DNA from: Phocaeicola sartorii JCM 17136 = DSM 21941 | GTDB taxonomy: Bacteria > Bacteroidota > Bacteroidia > Bacteroidales > Bacteroidaceae | NCBI RefSeq assembly: GCF_000614185.1 | Contig: NZ_BAKM01000001.1 | Coordinates: forward strand, 186,001 to 250,000 | Reading direction: 5' to 3' | DNA: 64,000 nt | Part shown: positions 56,081 to 64,000 of the stretch, one piece after another | Numbering within the stretch: position 1 is the first letter of the stretch | Layout: each line of letters begins with the position of its first letter | Notes under the pieces: generated by a model | The model's input: the letters and a program-made list of their open reading frames with translations, nothing else | Databases searched by the model: none | Told to the model about the DNA's origin: nothing | Position numbers and translations under genes: made by a program

Positions 56081-57883
56081 TTAATCTTCAGAGAAATCAA
56101 CCAATACCTGCCGGTACGAATTAAAGATCTTCGACTTGGAAACAAATCCTTTGTATTTTCCTTCTTCATCAATCACAGGTAGATTCCAAGCCTTTGTATC
56201 ATCAAACTTCTTCATCACTTCTTCCATAGAATCAGCAACATTGATCCGTGCCGGAGGAGAAATCATAAATTTTTCCACCTTGAAACGATGATATAGCTCC
56301 TGACGGAACATGATGTTACGGATATCATCCAGCACCACAATGCCCAAAAGCTCTCCATTGACATCCACCACCGGAAATAAATTACGTTTGGCCTGCGAAA
56401 TGACTTTAACCATCTCGCCTAAATCCATATCAGGCCGCACTTTGTCAAAATCAGTCTCCACCACACTGTCAATATTCATCAAAGTCAGTACGGCCTTGTC
56501 TTTATGATGCGTTATCAATTCACCTTTCTTAGCCAAACGCATTGAATAAATACTATGTGGCTCGAATATCATAATGGTGAGATAAGAACTGACAGATACC
56601 ATCATCAACGGAAGGAACAGGTCATACCCGCCGGTCAGTTCCGCAATCAGAAAAATCCCCGTCAGCGGAGCATGCATCACTCCCGACATCAATCCCGCCA
56701 TGCCCAGCAAAGCAAAATTTTTCTCCGGAATATAAGGACCTATATGCAATTCATTACAAAAATGAGCAAAGATGAACCCGGTGATACATCCCAGAAACAA
56801 ACTGGGAGCAAAGATACCACCACAGCCACCGCCACCGTTCGTCGCACTGGAGGCGAAGACCTTGAAAAGTACGATCATGGCCAGATAGACGAGCAGCAAA
56901 TTGTCAAACCCATAAAAGATGGAATTGTTCATCACCGTATTCCAATCCTGATTGGTCACGCCGTTCAGCAATAAATTAATGGTATCATATCCTTCACCAT
57001 ACAATGGAGGAAAAAGGAATATCAAGATACTCAGCATCACACCACCTATAGCCAGCTTGACATACGGGCTCTCATAGCGACGGAATATATTCTCCACCGC
57101 ATTCATGGCCCGTGTGAAATACAAGGAAACCAATCCGCACGCAATACCCAACAGGATCGCCGAAGGAATGCGCTCCATCAAGAACGGTTCATCCATGTGG
57201 AACTTGAACATGGCATCGGGACCGGTCAGAATATAAGAGACCGTAGCCGCCGTGACACAGGAGACAAGAAGAGGCAGCAATGACGCCATCGTCAAATCAA
57301 TCATCAAGACTTCCAGCGTAAACACCAAACCTGCAATGGGAGCCTTGAAAATACCCGCCACCGCACCTGCCGCACCACATCCCACCAACAGCATCAAGGT
57401 CTTATGTTCCATCTTGAACACACTGCCCAGATTAGAGCCGATAGCCGAACCGGTGAGCACAATCGGAGCCTCCGCTCCTACCGAACCACCGAAACCGATC
57501 GTTATGGCACTGGCTATCACAGACGACCATGTGTTATGCCGCTTGATACGGCTTTGCCGACGGGATATGGCATATAATATCTTCGTCACCCCATGACTGA
57601 TGTCATCTTTCACCACATAACGGATGAACAATCCGGTCAGAAAGATACCAATAACGGGATACACCAAATACAACCAGTTGACCCCTGTAGAATCAAAGTT
57701 TTCTGTCAGAAACTCTTTGATCCATTCCACCAGGAACTTCAAGAACCACGCGGCCAATGCCGTAAAAATACCGGCAAGAAAGCTTAATATAAGAATAAAC
57801 TGCTTCTCTTTTATCTTCTTTTCGCGCCATAAGATAAAGCGCTGCAACCAACTTTTCTTATTTTCGTCTATAATTGCATCCAT
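56081..57883 (-). CDS. ClC-family chloride channel/antiporter with CBS domains
   Basis: 600 residues. About ten hydrophobic helices in residues 20-450 carry ClC signatures: GGSVGAEAPIVLTGSAIGS (GSxGxExP), GGGCGGIFAPSLFLG (GxFxPxL) and GLMSGVMHAPLTGIFLIAELTGGY. A glutamate follows SVGA in the gating position. Two CBS domains follow (about 465-585: MNIDSVVETDFDKVRPD and FMISPPARINVADSMEEVMKK), which usually bind adenine nucleotides and tune transport. It lies 8 bp after tsaC and 13 bp before fmt, a conserved-looking but functionally mixed operon. Confidence 0.94.
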   Translation of the reverse strand: MDAIIDENKKSWLQRFILWREKKIKEKQFILILSFLAGIFTALAAWFLKFLVEWIKEFLTENFDSTGVNWLYLVYPVIGIFLTGLFIRYVVKDDISHGVTKILYAISRRQSRIKRHNTWSSVIASAITIGFGGSVGAEAPIVLTGSAIGSNLGSVFKMEHKTLMLLVGCGAAGAVAGIFKAPIAGLVFTLEVLMIDLTMASLLPLLVSCVTAATVSYILTGPDAMFKFHMDEPFLMERIPSAILLGIACGLVSLYFTRAMNAVENIFRRYESPYVKLAIGGVMLSILIFLFPPLYGEGYDTINLLLNGVTNQDWNTVMNNSIFYGFDNLLLVYLAMIVLFKVFASSATNGGGGCGGIFAPSLFLGCITGFIFAHFCNELHIGPYIPEKNFALLGMAGLMSGVMHAPLTGIFLIAELTGGYDLFLPLMMVSVSSYLTIMIFEPHSIYSMRLAKKGELITHHKDKAVLTLMNIDSVVETDFDKVRPDMDLGEMVKVISQAKRNLFPVVDVNGELLGIVVLDDIRNIMFRQELYHRFKVEKFMISPPARINVADSMEEVMKKFDDTKAWNLPVIDEEGKYKGFVSKSKIFNSYRQVLVDFSED

Positions 57884-57891
57884 TCTTTTCT

Positions 57892-58467
57892 TTACTCTCT
57901 AATAATCTTTACTTCCCCCCCTTTACCCAGTTTAATGATGCTGGATGGCTTAGGGTGTCCCACTTCGTTTTGTCTATATTCCACAATATAATCCACCGCT
58001 TGTTTCACTTCCTCAGTGATCTCGCCGAAGTTGGCAGGTGAAGGCTGGCCGCTTATGTTGGCAGAAGTAGAAACGATAGCCTTGCGAAAACGGAAACATA
58101 ATTGTTTGGAGAATTCCTCGGCCGTGACACGAATGCCCACACTACCGTCTTCGGCCAGCAAGTTCTCAGCCAGATTACGTGCCCCTTCATAAATAATAGT
58201 CAATGGCTTTGTAGTAAATTCTATCAAATCCCAAGCTACAGCCGGAACGTCGCTCACATAAAAATCCACTTTCACATCACTGTCCACCAATACCAGCATA
58301 GCTTTACTGTCAACACGCTTCTTTATATCATAAACCCGCCTCACCGCCTCCGGGTTAGTGGCATCACAACCTATTCCCCAAATCGTATCAGTAGGATAAA
58401 GAATCACTCCCCCCTTCTGCATCACCTCGCAGGCTTTCTTCAAGTCCTCTCTAAAATCTTCGTTCAT
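57892..58467 (-). CDS. tsaC: L-threonylcarbamoyladenylate synthase (Sua5/YrdC family)
   Basis: 191 residues, the single-domain YrdC form. It makes threonylcarbamoyl-AMP for the t6A37 modification of tRNAs reading ANN codons. Motifs: GGVILYPTDTIWGIGCDATNPEAVRRVYDIKKR (nucleotide/threonine site), GPLTII-like KPLTIIYEGARNLAENLL, VGIRV and IVSTSANISGQPSPANFGEI. It is the first gene of the operon with clc and fmt and carries its own -7 element. Confidence 0.95.
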   Translation of the reverse strand: MNEDFREDLKKACEVMQKGGVILYPTDTIWGIGCDATNPEAVRRVYDIKKRVDSKAMLVLVDSDVKVDFYVSDVPAVAWDLIEFTTKPLTIIYEGARNLAENLLAEDGSVGIRVTAEEFSKQLCFRFRKAIVSTSANISGQPSPANFGEITEEVKQAVDYIVEYRQNEVGHPKPSSIIKLGKGGEVKIIRE

Positions 58468-58504
58468 ATCGTTTTTATTAGTTGGCTCTCACTTTAACAA
58501 ATTG

Positions 58505-58512
58505 CAAATGTA
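58505..58512 (-). promoter_or_regulatory. -7 promoter element of the tsaC-clc-fmt operon
   Basis: The minus strand reads TACATTTG, a full match to TAnnTTTG, 38 bp before the tsaC start. No convincing -33 element. Confidence 0.55.
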
Positions 58513-58590
58513 GCAAATCCTCTTGATAATGACGAGTTAAACCCGAAAAAAAGATGCCTCTCCAATATTCTCTGTTACAGACAATATAAA

Positions 58591-58627
58591 AAAAAGTACT
58601 ATTCCTCAAACAGGAACAGCACTTTTT
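58591..58627 (-). terminator. Terminator of the GH43 gene
   Basis: Minus-strand arms AAAAAGTGCTGTTCCT and AGGAATAGTACTTTTT pair over 16 bp including two G-U pairs, around a short loop, followed by U. The G-U pairs exist only on the minus strand, which fixes the direction. It lies about 78 bp after the GH43 stop. Confidence 0.85.
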
Positions 58628-58704
58628 CCATTTTAGCTAGACAGACTTCATATAAGTGGCCATAATAATCTAGTTATTCCTGCAATATTTTCCTCCGACC
58701 TCTT

Positions 58705-60372
58705 TTATTTGTCTATCCTGAACCAATCCACATCAGTCCAACCGCCATCATTCGTTTGAATAGACGGACGAGTACAAAACAAACCCGTTTTAGCACCAAT
58801 CCATCTACCTTCTTTCACTCGGAATGGTATACCTAACGCTCTGTAAGTCCTTCCATCCGTGCTATAACTAAATTTACACATCACCACTAAATCATGTCCT
58901 CCTTCATTACCTGCATTTTTTCTGTCCTTTGTGGAAAACGTTTGATTTCAGATAAATTGTATTACCTTCCAAAGGAACAGATGCATTGATTTTTTCCAGA
59001 CTACCCCTGTCAGCCTCATCACACACAGACTGAGACAATACCAGCCCATCTTTAGTATTCTCCACGAACACCCCTGCATAATCCAATCCCATTACAACTA
59101 ATCCTGTACGCTCACCTGTATATTTCTTAGTGGGTTTGAAAGTTAATTTAGTTGTCGCTGTAAAATTAGGAGCAGAGATCTTTTGTAACAACAAATTTGG
59201 GACATCCCATAAATTCCTATAACTATCTGTAACAGGATAAGAATAAAGACGTATATATCCATTTTGTCCATTACAAAACATCCATTTTTCGTTGATATTA
59301 GCATTCCACTGCCATTGTGGAGACAAAATCTGACTATTAAACTCATCACTTTCCTGAGGAGTACAAACAGAATACTTTTTACCAACATCTGGTTTCTTAT
59401 AGAATAATACCGGTTCTCCGCAACCATCTCCATCTTTATCTATTCCTATGACAGGCCAGTCATCCACCCATTTCATAGGCTGAAGATGAAGCAAACGGCC
59501 ATGTGCACCTACATCTTGAAAATGTAAAAACCAGTCTTCTCCTGTAGTAGTGTCCACCCATGCCCCTTGATGAGGCCCGTTTATCTCAGTTTCTCCTTGA
59601 GCCAATACAGTCTTCCACTCATAAGGTCCATAGATATTTTTCGAACGTAACACTACCTGCCACCCGGTAGCCACACCGCCTGCCGGATGGAAAATATAAT
59701 AATATCCATTACGTTTATAAAATTTGGGTCCTTCACAAGTTTCATGAGCTTCATGCCCGTCAAAAATAATACGAGACTGAGTTATGGCCTGAGTTGCCTC
59801 AGCATTTAATTCACAAATAGCTATGACACTTTTTAAACCGGCACGACTACCTGCATAAGCATGTACATGTACACCCGTCCGTCATCATCCCAAAGAGGCG
59901 TTGTATCAATGATACCTTTACCTGATTTTACTAAAACCGGCTCACTCCAAGGTCCCTCCACTTTTGAGGATTTCACCATATAAACCCCTTGATCGGGATC
60001 TCCCCAAAAAATATAGAATTCCCCGTTATGATAGCGGATACTAGGAGCCCATACACGATTCCCATGCTGTGGAGAATGATCGCTTATGGGAGGTACGGCA
60101 TAAGGTAATGCCGCACCAATGATACTCCAATTCACCAAATCCTTGGAATGTAATATTTGCAAACCGGGTAAACAACCAAAACTCGATGAAGTCAAATAAT
60201 AATCATCTCCAACCCTACATGCGTCAGGATCAGAATAATCCGCATAAAGCACTGGATTTTTATAAGTTCCATCACCTTGGTCTGACACCCATACTTTTGA
60301 AACATAGTCCTGAGCAGAAACAAACCCTCCGCTCATTCCCAACAAGCAAAAAGCTATAACATATTTCTTCAT
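58705..60372 (-). CDS. GH43-family glycosidase, secreted (two frameshifts in this sequence)
   Basis: Three fragments (59833-60372, 58907-59674 with its upstream open frame, 58705-58887) make one protein of about 555 residues. The breaks are near 59866 (one base missing, GTGTACATG-GTACATGC) and in the six-base T run at 58916-58921 (one extra or two missing). Signal peptide MKKYVIAFCLLGMSGGFVSAQ. The five-bladed propeller shows the GH43 triad regions: YADYSDPDACRVGDDYYL (base), IDTTPLWDDDGR (pKa-modulating Asp) and HETCEGPKFYKR (acid). A C-terminal beta-sandwich of the beta-xylosidase/DUF1349 kind follows. Likely an arabinofuranosidase or xylosidase on plant glycans. It starts within the susD stop (TAATG). 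Confidence 0.85.
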
Positions 60373-62072
60373 TATTTATAACCCGTATTTTGAGTAAATT
60401 CCGTTTTATTTTCAATAGCATCCAAGAATGTCTGAGGGAATGGACGTACCCAATGATGTTCGTCCACATTTGCAGCATCAGGGTTACACTTTTTTATTCT
60501 CTTTACAAACTGTTCTTTACCAAATCGTTTCAAATCAAACCAACGCAACTGCTCTCCAGCCAACTCACGCGCACGTTCATCCAGTATAAAATCAATATCT
60601 TGTATTTGTGACAATTCAACACGCATTGCATCTTCATATCCGGATATAGCACGAGACATACGCAATTTATTCATATAATCCAAGGCATCCGCTCTATTTG
60701 CTTTAGCTCCCGCCTCTGCTGCGATAAGATACATTTCGGCAATACGAATCATAAAGCCGTCACGAGTACTTCTATCTTCATCTTTCGATGCACGAGTAGG
60801 ATCCGCAAATTTACTTAACTCCAGATATTGTTTCAGATTCTTTGTCGAACCATCTGCATTATACACATCATTTCTATCAAAAAGCTGATAACGATTTTCT
60901 GCCCATTCCCGTTGAGCTTTAGTTGCCTCTCCCTTAATGATATAAATGGCAGTATCAGTCATTGCGGTATACTTACCTTTTCCCTTTTCATTATTCATGA
61001 TCCATAAATTACGAAAACTGCCGGCATAACGCTGGTCTTTCTCCTCATCAAACAAATCCACTAAATAACGAGTTGGCATATATCGGTTAAACGGACGACC
61101 ATATTCTGCAGTACGTGTCATACCCGGTTGGTCATCATACTTCATACAAAATAGTAAATGTGCATTATTCCCTCCGTTTCTGATAACAGCTTTATCATCT
61201 AATTCAGAATTATACAATTGATTTGTTGAATAATCTACATACCATATCACTTCTTTATTAGAGTTTCCATCACTCTTCTTCATGTCCCATATTGAAGCAA
61301 AATCTTCAGCCAATTCAAACGGACCATTTTCTATCACATCTTTAGCCAAATCGTATGCCTGTCTATACATGTCCACATCATTTTTTTCACTTGCTCTAGT
61401 CAATAAAAGTCTGGCTTTTAAAGCTTTCGCAGTCCAAATGGTAACCCGTCCGCCATCATTTTGCAAAGTTGACAACTTGCTTTTGATAGCCCAATCCAAA
61501 TCATCAAACATAGATTGGTAGATATCATCTGTAGAAGTTTTTACAGGGTTCATTACTATACTGGTAGAAGGCTGGTCTGTATAATAAGTATCTCCAAAAG
61601 TTTCGGTCAATATCCAATAATAGAATGTACGCAAAACCCTAGCTTCCGCCTCACGCTTGTTCAAAGTTGTAGCCAATATCTCATCATTAGATGGATTCGG
61701 TACTGTTCTTGCATGAGATATTGCTGTATTACACCAATTTATCGCAGCATAAAAACGGTCAAAATAAAAAGTACAGGCAGAATTTGTTCCATCCAAAGAC
61801 TGAGTATATGCCGCCATATTATTATCCACGCATCCCGACCCTGCTGCAATAATATCAGTTCCAGTCTCACTTAGCCCAATCGCATCCTCTCTTCCTGCCC
61901 AAAAACGCAAAGGAGTATAACAAGCATTAACTACAGCATTCAATCCAGCTTCCGTATCATAATAACCTCCTTCTGAAGTCACATCACTATAGTTCGTTTC
62001 ATCCAAGAAACTATCACAACCACATCCTAGAGTTAGCATCAAAGATGCCAATATAAATATATTTTTCTTCAT
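60372..62072 (-). CDS. SusD/RagB-family nutrient-binding lipoprotein
   Basis: 566 residues. Lipobox LGC near residue 17 (MKKNIFILASLMLTLGCGC). SusD features: FLDETNYSDVTSEGGYYDTEAGLNAVVNACY, FYAAINWCNTAISHA, EAEARVLRTFYYWILTETFGD, EMYLIAAEAGAKANRADALDYMNKLR and DFILDERARELAGEQLRWFDLKRFGK. Surface glycan-binding partner of the SusC encoded 30 bp upstream and coupled to the GH43 gene. Confidence 0.96.
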   Translation of the reverse strand: MKKNIFILASLMLTLGCGCDSFLDETNYSDVTSEGGYYDTEAGLNAVVNACYTPLRFWAGREDAIGLSETGTDIIAAGSGCVDNNMAAYTQSLDGTNSACTFYFDRFYAAINWCNTAISHARTVPNPSNDEILATTLNKREAEARVLRTFYYWILTETFGDTYYTDQPSTSIVMNPVKTSTDDIYQSMFDDLDWAIKSKLSTLQNDGGRVTIWTAKALKARLLLTRASEKNDVDMYRQAYDLAKDVIENGPFELAEDFASIWDMKKSDGNSNKEVIWYVDYSTNQLYNSELDDKAVIRNGGNNAHLLFCMKYDDQPGMTRTAEYGRPFNRYMPTRYLVDLFDEEKDQRYAGSFRNLWIMNNEKGKGKYTAMTDTAIYIIKGEATKAQREWAENRYQLFDRNDVYNADGSTKNLKQYLELSKFADPTRASKDEDRSTRDGFMIRIAEMYLIAAEAGAKANRADALDYMNKLRMSRAISGYEDAMRVELSQIQDIDFILDERARELAGEQLRWFDLKRFGKEQFVKRIKKCNPDAANVDEHHWVRPFPQTFLDAIENKTEFTQNTGYK

Positions 62073-62102
62073 AATTACTTTCGTTTAATATTATACACTC
62101 TA

Positions 62103-64000
62103 TCAAAAATCCAAGTTGACACCAAAAACAAGCTGTTTGGTCATCGGAAATGATATTCCTCCTCCTCGTTCCGGATCATAATTATCAATGCTGCTGAAGG
62201 TAAAGAAATTTTTTGCAGTTGCATAGATACGTACACGCCCCAAACCTAGACCAGACAATACTTTTGAAGGAACATTATAAGCCAAAGTTATATCCCTCAC
62301 CTTAACAAACGACCCTTTTTCATATTTCAAAGTTGAAGAATATCTAGTTTTTCCAAAACCATAAAACCGATTGGGACGTGGGAATTTATTAGTTGGATTT
62401 TCCGGAGTCCAGTAATCCACACTAGAACTGTTTTCCAATCCGTCCGGTTTATATCCCCTGTTAAATTCGTAATCAATCCACTGGCCTAAACGACTATAAA
62501 TAAAGAAGGAAAATTCAAAGTTATGAATAGTAAATGAGTTATTTATACCAAAAGTAACTTTAGGACGTTTACTATAAACCACACGGTCTTCAGGAGTTAT
62601 TTCACCATTACCATCCGTATCCTGAATCTTAATATCTCCAGGTTTCTGCCCATTTTTAGCAGCCTCATCCGCTTCATCCAGTTGCCAGATTCCTATCTTT
62701 TTATAGTCATAAAAGACTCTAAACGCTTCACCTACAAACCATGAGTTTGCCTCATCTCTCAGTGCTCCTGATGCCAATTCCTTAATCTTCTCTTTATTGT
62801 GAGACAGAGTAAAATCTGTAGTCCAAGTAAAATTCTTCTTTTGAATGTTTACAGAGTTCAGCGCCACGTCAATACCAAAATTTTCTGTTTTACCAATATT
62901 CTCCATAACCTCGGCATAACCATTAGTTGATGGAATCTTACGATTCATCAATACATTTCTAGTATATGATTTATATACATCTACAGAACCAGAAAGACGG
63001 TTATTAAAGAAACCAAAATCCACACCTAAATCAAACACAGAAGTTGTTTCCCATGTCAGATTTTTATTCGACATCGTTTTAGGATACAACCCACTAGCCA
63101 AATCATTGTTAAACGAATAAGTGGACGAACCTAAAAGTCCGACAGTCTGATAAGGATCAATAGCCGATTGCCCTGACTCTCCCCAACTCAAACGAAGTTT
63201 TAAATTAGACAGTTCGTCAAAACCTTTCAAAAAACTTTCTTCATTCATTCTCCAAGCTACCGCCACAGACGGGAAATATCCCCATTTATGTCCATCGGCT
63301 AATAATGAAGAACCGTCCGCACGTAATGACGCAGTAAGAATATAACGATCCATAAACTTATAGTTTACACGGCCGAAGAAAGAAGCTAATTTTTCCTCAT
63401 TTAAATAGCTGTCAATCATGACTTCTTTGGTATTCGATGCCAAATTGTGATAGATATTTCCTCCATAGGTCTGTCCTTTACCCGAAGCCAAGGTGTACTC
63501 CTTACTTTTATAAATAGTACTTGTACCACCCATTATCTGAAAATCATGTTCACCCAAAATTTTAGAATAAGTCAGAACATTTTCCCAAGTTATGCCCGAT
63601 TCTATAGTATGCTCTTTCAATGATTTACTATCCTTACCTTCTCCATCCAAAGAATTTGCAGAACAATAATACCCCCTTCTCTTATTTCTTGCATCCACAC
63701 CTAAAGTTGTTCTAAAAAGCAAATCTTTTGTGATATTCCAATTCACATACAGACTACCGAAAAAACGGGTCGCTTTTGTATTATCTTTTACAGCTCCATC
63801 CACGTCATCCACCAACGGATTCGTTTGAGAATTATATCCCGGTGCAGGAAATCTTACCACTTCTCCATTTTCATCATAAGGTTTTGACAAAGGCACAATC
63901 TTATTACACATATTCAAAGGATCACGGCGAGTATTCTGATCTTTGTATGTATAAGTAATATTAGTACCAATCTTCAAGTTTTCCAAGAGTTTATGATCTA
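62103..64000 (-). CDS. SusC/RagA-family TonB-dependent transporter, C-terminal part (5' end outside window)
   Basis: The frame is open to the right edge, giving about 632 codons of barrel sequence. A TTG at 63986 is internal, not a start. Typical SusC barrel strands are visible: NITKDLLFRTTLGVDARNKRR, RYILTASLRADGSSLLADGHKWGYFPSVAVAWRMNEESF, TSVFDLGVDFGFFNNRLSGSVDVY, the KPGDIKIQDTDGNGEITPEDRVV turn and the terminal KQLVFGVNLDF. With the SusD and GH43 genes it forms a small PUL whose signal, plug and regulators lie outside the window. Confidence 0.95.
   Translation of the reverse strand, partial: DHKLLENLKIGTNITYTYKDQNTRRDPLNMCNKIVPLSKPYDENGEVVRFPAPGYNSQTNPLVDDVDGAVKDNTKATRFFGSLYVNWNITKDLLFRTTLGVDARNKRRGYYCSANSLDGEGKDSKSLKEHTIESGITWENVLTYSKILGEHDFQIMGGTSTIYKSKEYTLASGKGQTYGGNIYHNLASNTKEVMIDSYLNEEKLASFFGRVNYKFMDRYILTASLRADGSSLLADGHKWGYFPSVAVAWRMNEESFLKGFDELSNLKLRLSWGESGQSAIDPYQTVGLLGSSTYSFNNDLASGLYPKTMSNKNLTWETTSVFDLGVDFGFFNNRLSGSVDVYKSYTRNVLMNRKIPSTNGYAEVMENIGKTENFGIDVALNSVNIQKKNFTWTTDFTLSHNKEKIKELASGALRDEANSWFVGEAFRVFYDYKKIGIWQLDEADEAAKNGQKPGDIKIQDTDGNGEITPEDRVVYSKRPKVTFGINNSFTIHNFEFSFFIYSRLGQWIDYEFNRGYKPDGLENSSSVDYWTPENPTNKFPRPNRFYGFGKTRYSSTLKYEKGSFVKVRDITLAYNVPSKVLSGLGLGRVRIYATAKNFFTFSSIDNYDPERGGGISFPMTKQLVFGVNLDF

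Overview
The window looks like a chromosomal segment of a gut Bacteroidales, most consistent with Phocaeicola (Bacteroides) vulgatus/dorei. This is inferred from three complete or partial SusC/SusD polysaccharide utilisation loci (PULs), a Bacteroidetes-type LptD, a FecR/STN-SusC pair, many SPI and SPII signal peptides, and promoters matching the Bacteroides -33/-7 consensus (TTTG, about 20 bp, TAnnTTTG). No species-specific marker was used.

Layout. 1-2802: 3' end of a TolC-like efflux gene, a RhuM-family gene facing it across a shared hairpin, then an ECF sigma factor with a four-helix membrane protein. 2803-3997: about 1.2 kb without a convincing gene, holding five side-by-side families of 21-23 bp tandem repeats. 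3998-29626: a large minus-strand locus (SusC, SusD, sialidase, three GH20 hexosaminidases, two SGNH esterases, beta-mannosidase, NanM-like mutarotase, GH92 alpha-mannosidase, GH2 beta-galactosidase, NagA). Together these form an almost complete exo-acting cascade for sialylated N-glycans. 30019-36784: tRNA-Arg(CCG), asnA, ung, lptD, an HD-domain gene and a NamZ/DUF1343 gene. 36851-44667: a tight minus-strand cassette (PqqD, NTP_transf_5 nucleotidyltransferase, ABC exporter, HprK-like kinase, S24/S26 peptidase). Upstream of it on the same strand lie a fimbrillin/beta-helix lipoprotein gene and one or two tiny ORFs; this resembles a peptide-modification (RiPP-like) system. 44747-45349: a candidate structured RNA and palindromic DNA. 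45350-54984: pgk, an orphan FecR anti-sigma factor, a SusC/SusD pair and a GH123-like enzyme. 55093-58467: the tsaC-clc-fmt operon. 58705-64000: a third PUL (GH43, SusD, partial SusC).

A striking feature is the number of broken reading frames. Twelve genes, including pgk and ung, carry 15 frameshifts. Thirteen of them are restored by adding one base, usually in a short run of one nucleotide. The restored lengths match the families, so I treat these as probable sequence errors and annotate the genes over their full span. Strain-specific mutations are not excluded.

The two candidates for an undescribed system are the mosaic of roughly 22-bp repeats at 3300-3775 and the peptide/PqqD/kinase/transporter/peptidase locus at 36851-44667.
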